From: Solilutibacter silvestris
GTDB taxonomy: Bacteria > Pseudomonadota > Gammaproteobacteria > Xanthomonadales > Xanthomonadaceae
Reading direction: 5' to 3'
NCBI RefSeq assembly: GCF_002895945.1
Contig: NZ_NPZB01000001.1
Span: 697,501-761,500, forward strand
Length of the DNA: 64,000 bases
The translations under genes were made by a program, and so were the position numbers. Position 1 is the first letter of the stretch; each line of letters opens with the position of its first letter. The notes beneath the pieces were generated by a model. The model was not told where the DNA came from. It saw only the letters and a list, made by a program, of their open reading frames with translations, and ran no database searches. Below are positions 22,912 to 31,408 of this stretch, in pieces.

Positions 22912-24202
22912 GGCTCACCATCAATCCGCCATCGCCGCGATTGGCCAGGCTCAGGCTGCCGCCATGCGCTTCGGCGATCTCGCGCGCCAATGCCAGGCCC
23001 AGTCCGGTGCCGTTGCGCTTGGTCGAATAGAACGGCAGCAGCGCCTGCGAGATCACGGTTTCGCTCATGCCCTTGCCGCGATCGAGAACGTCCAGTCGCC
23101 AGCCGTTCGGCAGACGTCGCACCTCGAGCGCGACGTCTTCCCCGGCGCCACCCGCTTCGTGCGCGTTCTTCAGCAGGTTGAGCAACGCTTGCTCCAGTTG
23201 CACGCGATCGATCATCAGGACGCCGTCGCGATGCGCGCTATCCCAGCGGAATGCGAATTGCTCCTGCAGCCCGCGCAGCATGTCACCGCAGACCACCGCC
23301 TCGCGACGCGGCGCCGGCAATTTCGCGAAGCGCGCATAACCGCGGATGAACTCCTCGAGGTGGCGGGCACGTTCCTCGATCACCCGCAGCGCTTCCGGCA
23401 ATCGCGCGGTCTGGTCGCGCTTCAACATTTCACCGGCGGAATGCGCCAGTGATGCGATCGGCGCCAGCGAATTGTTGAGTTCGTGGCTGATCACGCGGAT
23501 CACTTTCTTCCACGTCTGCACTTCTTGGCGGTGCAGTTCGGCGGTGAGCTGGCGCAGCAGGAACAATTCATGCGGGCGTCCGTTGAGGCGGAAGCGCCGG
23601 CGCGAGAGGTGGATGATGTCGTCGTCCTCGCCGTCACCCAGCGCGAACAGGGCATCGCCGTTCTGTGCAATGGCGTTGCGCAATGCTGGCGGCGTGTCCG
23701 CGATCAAGTCATCGAACGAGCGTCCCTCCAGCCTGCGGCCATCGCCGAGCAACTTGCGAGCAGAAAGATTGCCGAGGACGATGCGTTTGGTGGCGTCGAT
23801 CAGCACGATCGCGACCGGAGTGTTCTGCACCACGGTATCGAGCAGCAGTTCGCGCTGCACCAGTGCCTGGCGTTGCTCGCGCACGGTCTGGCCAAGCTGG
23901 TTGTGGGCAGCGACCAGCTCGCGCACCTCGTCGTTGTGCGGCCAGGCGATACCGAAACTGAAATCACCGTCGCGGAAGCTGTCGACGCTGCCGGCGAGCG
24001 CGCGATAGAGCGACTGGATGCGTGCGTGGAGTCGGTTGAGGTGCAGCAACATGACGGCGACGATGATCGCGCCAGTGAGCAGCGCCAGCCACGGACGACC
24101 TGTCTCCAATTGCACGACGAGTGCGGCCACGATCGCGACGATCGCGTAGAACATCGCAAACGCCGCCACCCGATTCCGCCACGATATGCGCAATGCGGCC
24201 AT
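22895..24202 (-). CDS. NtrB/NtrY-type sensor histidine kinase
   Basis: 435 residues. Two N-terminal membrane segments (about 12-32 and 37-55) flank almost no periplasmic loop, so it probably senses within or at the membrane. A HAMP-like helix ([20 protein letters not shown]) and a PAS domain (about 120-220) follow. The phospho-acceptor box is [19 protein letters not shown], the form typical of NtrB/NtrY-type kinases, and the ATPase boxes are [20 protein letters not shown] and [14 protein letters not shown]. It begins 1 base after the NtrC-type regulator stop, so the two form a pair. By position it should sense the substrate or state of the upstream ABC transporter. The C-terminus overlaps glmU. 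Confidence 0.92.
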   Translation of the reverse strand: MAALRISWRNRVAAFAMFYAIVAIVAALVVQLETGRPWLALLTGAIIVAVMLLHLNRLHARIQSLYRALAGSVDSFRDGDFSFGIAWPHNDEVRELVAAHNQLGQTVREQRQALVQRELLLDTVVQNTPVAIVLIDATKRIVLGNLSARKLLGDGRRLEGRSFDDLIADTPPALRNAIAQNGDALFALGDGEDDDIIHLSRRRFRLNGRPHELFLLRQLTAELHRQEVQTWKKVIRVISHELNNSLAPIASLAHSAGEMLKRDQTARLPEALRVIEERARHLEEFIRGYARFAKLPAPRREAVVCGDMLRGLQEQFAFRWDSAHRDGVLMIDRVQLEQALLNLLKNAHEAGGAGEDVALEVRRLPNGWRLDVLDRGKGMSETVISQALLPFYSTKRNGTGLGLALAREIAEAHGGSLSLANRGDGGLMVSLSLPD

Positions 24203-24203
24203 G

Positions 24204-25532
24204 TCAGCGCCTCGGGATGCCGAGCCGCTCCATGCGGCGATACAGCGACTGGCGCGTCAATCCGAGCTCCGCTGCGGCTTGTGCGATTACGCCATGGTGG
24301 TCGCGCAATACCCGGACGATTTCGTCGGCGGGGATCTCCTGCGCATCGAGCATGACATCGGGCTCTGGGAGATCGAGCGCGGCAGCAGTGATCACCTGCT
24401 CCGTTGTCAGCAGGCCAGCGCGTTGCATGACGTTGCGCAATTCGCGCACGTTGCCCGGCCAGCGATGGCGCAGCAACGCGCGTTCGGCATCGGCAGCCAG
24501 CATGCGATCCGCGCCGAGAAAGTGGCGCGCCAACGGCAGGATGTCGGCGGGGCGCTCGGACAACGGCGGCAAACGCAGTTCGATCACGTTGAGGCGGTAG
24601 AACAGGTCTTGCCGGAAGGTGCCGTCGCGGATCATCGCGGCGAGATCGGCATTGGTCGCGCTCAACACGCGCACATCGACGCTGCGCTCGCGCGTGCTGC
24701 CGAGGCGAGTGAAGCGCCCGGTTTCGAGCACGCGCAGCAAGCGCGTTTGCCCAGCCGCGGGCAGGGTGCCGATCTCGTCAAGGAAGAGCGTGCCGCCGTC
24801 CGCGGCCTCGAAGCGACCTTCGCGTGCCTTGTTGGCACCGGTGTAGGCACCCGCTTCGGCACCGAACAATTCGGCTTCGATCAGTTCGCTCGGCAACGCG
24901 CCGCAATTCACCGCGACGAAGGGGCCGCTGCGCCCGGAATTCGCGTGGAGGATTTCCGCGATCTTTTCCTTGCCGCTGCCGTTGGGGCCGGTGATGAGCA
25001 CTGCCAACGGCGAGCGCGCGACCTGCACGGCCAGGCTCAACACGCGCTCGGTGGCATCGTCGGCATAGATCACGCCACGCAAGTCGTGTTCGCGCGACAA
25101 CGATGCTCGGCGTTCGCGGGCAACGCGCGCGGAACGCGAGAGTTCGCGCCGCGCTTCCGAGAGTTCCAACAGGTTGTTGACCGTGGTCAGCAGCTTGTGA
25201 TCGTCCCACGGCTTGCCGACATAGTCGGCGGCACCGGCCTTGATCACTTCGACCGCGCGTTCCAGTTCGGTCCACGCCGTCAGCAGGATCACCGGGACAT
25301 CAGGCCATTGCCCATGCAGGCGCTGGAACAATTCCGCGCCCTCGTCGCCGGAGGTGGTGTCGGCGTCGAAATTCATGTCCTGGATCACCAGGTCGATGTC
25401 GCCGCGCATCATGCGCGTGATGCCGGCATCCGGCGTGGTCGCGCCGACGGCATCGATGCCGTGGAGTGAAAACAGTAATTCCAGCGCGGTGATCACGCTG
25501 GAGTTGTCATCGATGACGAGAACAGTGGCCAT
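24204..25532 (-). CDS. NtrC-family sigma-54-dependent response regulator
   Basis: 442 residues. The receiver domain (1-120) has the acidic pocket Asp8/Asp9, the phosphorylation site Asp52 (VIQDMNF) and a Lys in GKPWDD. The AAA+ domain has Walker A GPNGSGKEK, the sigma-54 contact loop as GAYTGA (Tyr for the usual Phe) and Walker B GGTLFLDEIG. A Fis-type helix-turn-helix closes the protein (IAQAAAELGLTRQSLYRRM). It remodels the sigma-54 holoenzyme to open promoters. It lies 23 bases after the last permease gene and 1 base before the kinase. A near-perfect sigma-54 promoter sits in front of this operon at 32716-32733, so autoregulation is probable. Confidence 0.93.
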   Translation of the reverse strand: MATVLVIDDNSSVITALELLFSLHGIDAVGATTPDAGITRMMRGDIDLVIQDMNFDADTTSGDEGAELFQRLHGQWPDVPVILLTAWTELERAVEVIKAGAADYVGKPWDDHKLLTTVNNLLELSEARRELSRSARVARERRASLSREHDLRGVIYADDATERVLSLAVQVARSPLAVLITGPNGSGKEKIAEILHANSGRSGPFVAVNCGALPSELIEAELFGAEAGAYTGANKAREGRFEAADGGTLFLDEIGTLPAAGQTRLLRVLETGRFTRLGSTRERSVDVRVLSATNADLAAMIRDGTFRQDLFYRLNVIELRLPPLSERPADILPLARHFLGADRMLAADAERALLRHRWPGNVRELRNVMQRAGLLTTEQVITAAALDLPEPDVMLDAQEIPADEIVRVLRDHHGVIAQAAAELGLTRQSLYRRMERLGIPRR

Positions 25533-25555
25533 GTCGTGATTCTAGTCGGTCGTCG

Positions 25556-26773
25556 TCACGCGCTGCGGGTGGCGATCGCAGGCGAGATGGAAGCGCCACG
25601 CAACGCCGGCCCAAGTATCGCGAGCTGTCCGAGCAACCACAGCACTACCGCGCCAATCGGCAGGTAGGGCCACGGCAGGCGCGGCAGTTCGTATTTCGCC
25701 ATCAGCAGCTGGTTCATGCCGAACGCCAGCAGCATGCCAAGCACGATGCCGCCGCTGACGATGAGGAAGTTCTCGATCTGGAAATGGCGCAGGATATCGC
25801 CGCGGGTGGCGCCGAGTGCGCGCCGCACGCCGATCTGCTTGGTGCGTTGCTGTACCCAGAAGCTCACCAATCCGCCGATGCCGCAGGTACTGATCGCAAG
25901 CATGCAGAGACTGACGATGACCAGCAGCCAGACCACCGAGCGGTCACGGCCATAGCGCTGGTGGCGCATCTCCTCGAGCGTTTCCTTGCCGACGATGATG
26001 CGATCCGGGTCGGCCTTCAGCAGCACGGTTTCGGCTGCAGCCAACGTGCGGCCGCGATCCAGCGACGGGACACGAAGCAGATAGGATCCGTAGCGAGGTT
26101 TGACCGGCAACAGGATGCTGTCGTAACTGTGCACGCTGTCCTGAAATCCATCGGGTCGCATCAGGTCATCGATGATGCCGACGATGCGCGTGGGCGACTT
26201 ATCCAAATAGACGGATTTCCCGAGCGCATCACCAGCGGGAAACAGCCGGTTGGCGAGGCTGCGCGTGATGATGCCGACGGGGTAATCTATCTGGCTCATC
26301 ATGCCCTTGGCCTGGTCGGCATACTCCTCGTTGTTGAACCAGCGACCCTGCTGGAGTTTCAGTCCCAGGGTGTCGGCGAACCCGGGGCCGGCCATGCTCA
26401 TGCTGACTTCGAATTTGTGCGCATCATCTTCGGGTTTCAGGCCGATAGAGGTGCCCCACGAACTGCTGCCGTAGGGAAACTGGCCGGCCATGGTGGTCGC
26501 GGACACGCCGGGCAGGCCGCGCAGCAGGGCGAGATCGCGCTGGATCGCGGCATCGGCGCCAGGGCCGCGGTAGGCATCACCAAGATTCGCCGTCTGCAGG
26601 GCAACCAGTTCGCTTTCCGCCACGCCACTCAGACGCGTCATGCGATCGACGCGCGCCTTGATCACGTAGATGGAGTTGCACAGGATCGCGCAGCACACCG
26701 CGATTTGCAGGATGATCAGGATGACCGCGGTCTTGTGCCGGCGCAGTGCCTTGAAAACGGGTGCAATGTTCAT
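25556..26773 (-). CDS. ABC transporter permease (MacB/FtsX type), copy 2 of the 405-residue form
   Basis: 405 residues from the ATG at 26773 (MNIAPVFKALRRHKTAVILI); the longer frame upstream overlaps the neighbouring permease and is rejected. A first membrane helix (about 15-37) is followed by a large periplasmic domain (about 40-275) and three C-terminal helices: the FtsX/MacB topology. The motif QQRTKQIGVRRALGATRGDI after the second helix is the cytoplasmic coupling segment of MacB-type permeases. It closely matches the gene at 28111, including almost all of the last 100 residues, so the two arose by duplication. It lies 7 bases after the upstream permease. Confidence 0.9.
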   Translation of the reverse strand: MNIAPVFKALRRHKTAVILIILQIAVCCAILCNSIYVIKARVDRMTRLSGVAESELVALQTANLGDAYRGPGADAAIQRDLALLRGLPGVSATTMAGQFPYGSSSWGTSIGLKPEDDAHKFEVSMSMAGPGFADTLGLKLQQGRWFNNEEYADQAKGMMSQIDYPVGIITRSLANRLFPAGDALGKSVYLDKSPTRIVGIIDDLMRPDGFQDSVHSYDSILLPVKPRYGSYLLRVPSLDRGRTLAAAETVLLKADPDRIIVGKETLEEMRHQRYGRDRSVVWLLVIVSLCMLAISTCGIGGLVSFWVQQRTKQIGVRRALGATRGDILRHFQIENFLIVSGGIVLGMLLAFGMNQLLMAKYELPRLPWPYLPIGAVVLWLLGQLAILGPALRGASISPAIATRSA

Positions 26774-26780
26774 GCGCGAC

Positions 26781-28091
26781 TCACTGGCTCTTGAGTTGGA
26801 TGGCTGGTGCGACGCGCGAGGCGCGCCATGCCGGCAACGCGCCGGACAGCAGGCTGGCAGCGAATGCCAGCACGAACGCCAGCAGCAGCATCGGCAGGTC
26901 GAGGCGCACGAGTTGTGCATAACTGTCGGGTTGCTGGCGCACCAGCCAGGTTCCGAACGCCGCCAGTAATACGCCGATGACGCCGCCGACGAAACCGACG
27001 ATGGAGGCTTCCACCAGGCATTGCAGGAAGATGGCGCGACGCGATGCGCCCAACGCGCGTCGCACGCCGTATTCGCCGGAACGGCGCAGGAATTTGGCCA
27101 GCAGCAGGCCGATGGTGTTGAGCAGGCAGACCGCCAGGAAACCGAACGCCAGCCACATTTGCAGGCGCACATCCGACGGCACGGCCTTGCGCACCTCCAG
27201 CCATTCCATCACGCCGTGCAGGCGGGTATTCGGTGCGCGCTGGTAGCGTCCGGACTGCTTCTGCACGCGCGAATAGTTGTCGAGATATTCGCGATAGGCC
27301 GCGACTTTCTGCGGCGAATCCAGTTCCACCCAGTACTGCAGCCAGCCGCAGGGCACGTTGAGCCCTCTCGAATCATCTGCACCGAAATCATCCCAGCAAT
27401 TCATGCTGCCCTGGGTGTCCAGCTTGCGATCGAGTGCGGTCGAAATCGGCAGATAGAGATCCTCCATGTCGCCGTAGCGGTCGGAGGTCATGTCGAAGAA
27501 TTTCGGTTGCAGCGCCCATGGCTTGAGCACGCCGATGACGCGGAACGGCGCATCGCCTATCGCAAGCTCGCGGCCGACGCTGTTCTCGCCACCGAAATAC
27601 TTGTTGTTGAAGGCGTCGGAGAGCACCACCACTTGCGCTTTTGCCACATCATCGACCGCCCCCCACGGGCCACCAAAACGGAACGGTGCATCAAACATCG
27701 GGAAGAAGTCCGCCGAGGTATAGCGCCCCTGTGGGACCAGTTTGCGATGCGTCCGCGGATGTTCGACCACTGGTACGCCCGAAGTCATCATCGCCTGGCG
27801 ATCGCCGCGGTGCTCGTGCAGCAAGGCTTCGGCGTCGTAACGCGTCATCTGTTCGGGAGGTTCGGGGTCCGAATCGTCGGCCTTGTTTTTCGGCAGTGGG
27901 CGTGGGTCCAGCCGCGGATAGAACAGCTTGCCGCTCTTCTGCGGAATCGGATCGCCGGACAGTACGTGATAGACGGTCAGCGTCGTCATCGTCGCGCCGA
28001 TGCCCAGCGCGATCGCCAGCACCATCAGCGCGGTGAGGATGCGGTTGCGCTTGAAGCTGCGAATGGCGAGCTTGAAGTAGTAGGCGAGCAT
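26781..28091 (-). CDS. ABC transporter permease (MacB/FtsX type), copy 2 of the 435-residue form
   Basis: 436 residues. The N-terminal helix (about 19-41, LTALMVLAIALGIGATMTTL) and a periplasmic domain of about 230 residues are followed by three membrane helices with the coupling segment RRSGEYGVRRALGASRRAI and the ending LKSQ. It is the counterpart of the gene at 29350, sharing DPIPQKS, YTSADFFPMF and the C-terminal core. The periplasmic MacB_PCD-type region here carries a Pro/Asp/Glu stretch (DDSDPEPPEQ). It probably pairs with the 405-residue permease to form the membrane part of the exporter. Confidence 0.9.
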   Translation of the reverse strand: MLAYYFKLAIRSFKRNRILTALMVLAIALGIGATMTTLTVYHVLSGDPIPQKSGKLFYPRLDPRPLPKNKADDSDPEPPEQMTRYDAEALLHEHRGDRQAMMTSGVPVVEHPRTHRKLVPQGRYTSADFFPMFDAPFRFGGPWGAVDDVAKAQVVVLSDAFNNKYFGGENSVGRELAIGDAPFRVIGVLKPWALQPKFFDMTSDRYGDMEDLYLPISTALDRKLDTQGSMNCWDDFGADDSRGLNVPCGWLQYWVELDSPQKVAAYREYLDNYSRVQKQSGRYQRAPNTRLHGVMEWLEVRKAVPSDVRLQMWLAFGFLAVCLLNTIGLLLAKFLRRSGEYGVRRALGASRRAIFLQCLVEASIVGFVGGVIGVLLAAFGTWLVRQQPDSYAQLVRLDLPMLLLAFVLAFAASLLSGALPAWRASRVAPAIQLKSQ

Positions 28092-28110
28092 GTGCGCGTC
28101 CTCCCGGTGC

Positions 28111-29334
28111 CTACACGCTGCGGGTGGCGATCGCTGGCGAGATCGATGCCGCGCGCAAGGCCGGCCACAGCACCGCCAGTTGTCCGAGCAGCCACAACAC
28201 CACAGCGCCGATCGGCAGGTAGGGCCAGGGCAGGCGCGGCAGATCGTATTTCGCCATCAGCAACTGGTTGATGCCGAAGGCCAGCGTCATGCCGAGGATC
28301 ACGCCGCCGGTCACGATCAGGAAGTTCTCGGTCTGGAAATAGCGCAGGATGTCGCCGCGGGTGGCGCCGAGCGCGCGACGCACGCCGATCTGCTTGGTGC
28401 GTTGCTGCACCCAGAAACTGGCGAGGCCGACGATGCCGAATGCCGTCACCATCAGCAACACGAAGGTCACGCTCGACAGCAGCCAGATCATCGCCTTCGG
28501 TTGAGCGTAATAGCGGTTGCGCAATTCCTCGAAGGTTTTCTGTTCGCCGATGATGCGATGGGCGTCGTTCTTCTGCATGGCGGCGACGGCAGCCTTCAGG
28601 ACTTCGCCACGGTTCACGCCCGGCTTGGTGCGGATGATGTACGGCACCATGGTGAACGGCATCCTGAACGGTGTCAGCACGGAATACTGCGTGCTTTCCA
28701 GGCTGGAATCACGACCCGGCCGCTGCAGGCGGTCGACGATGCCGACGATCGACATCGGCGTGGTGTCGAGGTACAGGGTTTTCCCGAGCGCATCCGAATC
28801 CGGGAACATGCGCTTGGCGTACGCCTCGGTGATGATGAGCGCACGTGGCATCGCTGCGGAAAGGGCGGCGCGATCCGGGACGTCGAAGTATTCCTCGGGA
28901 TTGAAGTTGCGGCCGCGGATGATGTGCGTGCCGAGCGTGCGCATCATGTCGTCATCGCCCATGTACAGCGTGGCATTCTCGCCGTTCACGCCGCGATCGA
29001 GCGACTTCGAGAAGTCGCTGTTCCACGAGCCGTTCTGCAACGGCGTCTGGTTGATCAGCGCCACCGATTCGACGCCGGGGATCGCGCGGATCGTTTCCTT
29101 GTCGGTACGGCTCAGGGCCAGCGCGTTGGCATCGCTGCCGATGCCGGACACCTGCAAGGAAGACAGGACGGATTCGTCGATGCCGAGCGGTGAATTGATC
29201 GAATCAATGCGCAGGCGCACCAGGTTGATGGCATTGCAGAGGATGGCGCAGGTCAACGCCACCTCCAGCACCAGGATGAAAACGGCCGACTTGTGGCGGG
29301 TCAGCGTCGAGAGGATCGGTCGGATCTGGTTCAT
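28111..29334 (-). CDS. ABC transporter permease (MacB/FtsX type), copy 1 of the 405-residue form
   Basis: 407 residues. Same architecture as the gene at 25556: N-terminal helix (about 17-40), periplasmic domain, three C-terminal helices, coupling segment QQRTKQIGVRRALGATRGDI and the ending SISPAIATRSV. The last about 100 residues are nearly identical between the two, and their DNA is clearly homologous, while the periplasmic domains diverge. This suggests a shared docking interface with the ATPase and different substrate or partner surfaces outside. It lies 15 bases after the upstream 431-residue permease. Confidence 0.9.
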   Translation of the reverse strand: MNQIRPILSTLTRHKSAVFILVLEVALTCAILCNAINLVRLRIDSINSPLGIDESVLSSLQVSGIGSDANALALSRTDKETIRAIPGVESVALINQTPLQNGSWNSDFSKSLDRGVNGENATLYMGDDDMMRTLGTHIIRGRNFNPEEYFDVPDRAALSAAMPRALIITEAYAKRMFPDSDALGKTLYLDTTPMSIVGIVDRLQRPGRDSSLESTQYSVLTPFRMPFTMVPYIIRTKPGVNRGEVLKAAVAAMQKNDAHRIIGEQKTFEELRNRYYAQPKAMIWLLSSVTFVLLMVTAFGIVGLASFWVQQRTKQIGVRRALGATRGDILRYFQTENFLIVTGGVILGMTLAFGINQLLMAKYDLPRLPWPYLPIGAVVLWLLGQLAVLWPALRAASISPAIATRSV

Positions 29335-29349
29335 GGCGTGGCCTCGCGC

Positions 29350-30645
29350 TTATTGCGTCTTGAGCTGGATGGCGGGCGCGATGCGCATCGCGCGGAAGGC
29401 CGGCAGCAATCCCGCCAGCAATGTCGCGATGACGCCGAGCACGATGGTGAGCGCGAGCATCGCCGGGTCGAGATGGACGATCTCCGCGTAGTCCGTCGGC
29501 TGGTGGCGCACCGCCCACAAACCGAGCAGCGACAGCAACAGGCCGCCGACGCTGCCAACCAACCCGACCACGCCCGCTTCCATCAGGAACTGGATGAAGA
29601 TGTCGCGGCGGGTTGCACCGAGCGCGCGACGCACGCCGATCTCGCCCTGTTTGCGCAGGAACTTCGCCATCAACAAGCCGACGACGTTGACCAGGCAGAC
29701 CACCAGGAAGCCGAGCGCCAGCCATAGTTGCAGATGCGCATCCGACGGCACGATCTTGCGATAGTCCAGCCAGTCGGTGACGCTGCGCAGGCGCGCGTTC
29801 GGCGGCCGGCTGTAGCGGCCTGCGGCGCGCTGTTGTTCGGAATAGCGGGACAGGTAGGCCCTGAAATCATTCGCCTGCGTCGGCGACTCCAGCTCCACCC
29901 AGTATTGCAACCAAACGCAGGGCGCATTGAGGGAGGTGTTGTCGTCGTTGCTCGCCTTGAAGCAATCCATGTTGCCGTCCATGCCGAGCGAGAGATCGCG
30001 CGAGGTGCTGAACGGCAAATAGACTTCCTCGCCGTTGCCATAGCGCTGCGTATTGATGTCGTAATAGCGTGGATCCGGACGCCAATGCCCGGCGACGCCG
30101 ACCACGGTGAATGGCGTGCTCTGGATGCGAATGGTCTTGCCGACGCTGTTGGCGCCACCGAAGATCTTCTGGTTGAGTTCATCCGACAGCACCGCCACTC
30201 GCGCGCGCGATGCGTCATCGTTGGCGTTCCAGCCGTGGCCATAACGGATCGGTACCAGGAACATCGGGAAGAAATCGGCGCTGGTGAAGCGCATCCGTGC
30301 CGAGAATGGCGTCTGGTTGTCGATTTCGAGAGGAGCACTGCCGCCGACGGTAACGACCTGCGCCTTGGCGTGGCGTTGCGCCAGCAGCGTTTCGGCGTCG
30401 AAGCGACTGATGTCATACGGCGGCTCCTTGTCGCTGTTCTTGACGTCGGCCGGGTACATATCGAGCTGCACGCGGAACAGACGATCGCTTTTCTGCGGAA
30501 TCGGGTCACGCGACAACGTCTTGAACACGGTGAGGGTGGTCATGGTCGCGCCGATGCCGACCGCGAGCGTCAACACCATCAACACGGTGAGCGCGCGGTT
30601 CTGGCGCAGGCTGCGCCAGGCCAGGCTGAAGTAGTAGCCGAGCAT
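29350..30645 (-). CDS. ABC transporter permease (MacB/FtsX type), copy 1 of the 435-residue form
   Basis: 431 residues. N-terminal helix (LTVLMVLTLAVGIGATMTTL), periplasmic domain (about 45-290) and three C-terminal helices, with the coupling segment RKQGEIGVRRALGATRRDI. The N-terminal 60 residues match the gene at 26781 closely, including GIGATMTTLTV and DPIPQKS. It is the first permease after the ATPase, 5 bases downstream of it. FtsX-fold permeases of this type act as mechanotransmission exporters for peptides, lipids or lipoproteins rather than importers. Confidence 0.9.
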   Translation of the reverse strand: MLGYYFSLAWRSLRQNRALTVLMVLTLAVGIGATMTTLTVFKTLSRDPIPQKSDRLFRVQLDMYPADVKNSDKEPPYDISRFDAETLLAQRHAKAQVVTVGGSAPLEIDNQTPFSARMRFTSADFFPMFLVPIRYGHGWNANDDASRARVAVLSDELNQKIFGGANSVGKTIRIQSTPFTVVGVAGHWRPDPRYYDINTQRYGNGEEVYLPFSTSRDLSLGMDGNMDCFKASNDDNTSLNAPCVWLQYWVELESPTQANDFRAYLSRYSEQQRAAGRYSRPPNARLRSVTDWLDYRKIVPSDAHLQLWLALGFLVVCLVNVVGLLMAKFLRKQGEIGVRRALGATRRDIFIQFLMEAGVVGLVGSVGGLLLSLLGLWAVRHQPTDYAEIVHLDPAMLALTIVLGVIATLLAGLLPAFRAMRIAPAIQLKTQ

Positions 30646-30650
30646 GGCCG

Positions 30651-31367
30651 TCAGGCTCCGCTGGCGACGGTTGCAGCAGCCTTGCGCAATGGCGACTCGT
30701 GGCGGATGTCGGTGGCGATGCCATCGACGATGTGCACGTTGCGCTGCGCGCGCGCGGCGAGTTCCGGATCGTGCGTCACCATGACGATGGTGGTGCCGGC
30801 GGCGTTGATCTCCTCCAGCAATTCCATCACGCTGCGCGCCATCTGCGAATCGAGGTTGCCAGTGGGTTCGTCCGCCAGCAGCAGCTTCGGGCTACCGGCC
30901 AGTGCACGGGCAATCGCGGCGCGTTGCTGCTGGCCACCAGAGAGTTCGGCCGGATAGTGCTTCATGCGCGAGGCCAGGCCGACGTCCGCCAAGGCTTTTT
31001 CGATGCGTTCGCGGCGCTCCGCCGCCGCCATGCCGCGATAGCGCAGCGGCACATCGACATTGTCGAACAGGTTGAGATCGGGAATCAGATTGAAGCTCTG
31101 GAAGATGAAGCCGATCTTGCGATTGCGCAACTTGCTGCGGGCATCGTCCGAGAGGCCCTTGACGTTCTCGCCGTCGAGGAAATAATCGCCGCCGGTGAAG
31201 TTTTCCAGCAGACCGGCGATGTTGAGGAAGGTGGTCTTGCCCGATCCCGACGGTCCGGTGACGGCGACGAATTCGCCATCGCCGACGTGCAGGTCGAAGG
31301 CGCGCAAGGCGTGCGTCTCCACGACTTCGGTGCGGTAGACCTTGGTGATCTGCTTCATGTCGAGCAT
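30651..31367 (-). CDS. ABC transporter ATP-binding protein (MacB/LolD type)
   Basis: 238 residues. All motifs are intact: Walker A GPSGSGKTTFLN, the signature LSGGQQQRAAIARALAG, Walker B KLLLADEPTGNLDS and the H-loop in VTHDPELAARA. The sequence TKVYRTEVVETHALRAFDLH fits the LolD/MacB branch of ATPases, which power FtsX-type permeases. It is the only ATPase in a cluster with four permeases, so it probably serves both pairs. The adaptor gene precedes it by 41 bases. A second ATG at 31358 is possible. Confidence 0.94.
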   Translation of the reverse strand: MLDMKQITKVYRTEVVETHALRAFDLHVGDGEFVAVTGPSGSGKTTFLNIAGLLENFTGGDYFLDGENVKGLSDDARSKLRNRKIGFIFQSFNLIPDLNLFDNVDVPLRYRGMAAAERRERIEKALADVGLASRMKHYPAELSGGQQQRAAIARALAGSPKLLLADEPTGNLDSQMARSVMELLEEINAAGTTIVMVTHDPELAARAQRNVHIVDGIATDIRHESPLRKAAATVASGA

Positions 31368-31408
31368 GGCGAATTCCTCGTTTGGATGTGGGGTCAGTCG
31401 GATGTGAA

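Larger units (their letters stand above)
25556..30645. repeat. Tandem duplication of a two-permease unit
   Basis: Unit 1 (28111-30645) and unit 2 (25556-28091) each hold a 431/436-residue permease followed by a 407/405-residue permease in the same order and strand. DNA similarity is clearest where the C-terminal thirds of the shorter permeases are encoded, at about 25560-25860 and 28110-28420. There, long stretches match base for base except at some third codon positions. The unit sizes are 2535 and 2536 bases. Confidence 0.85.
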
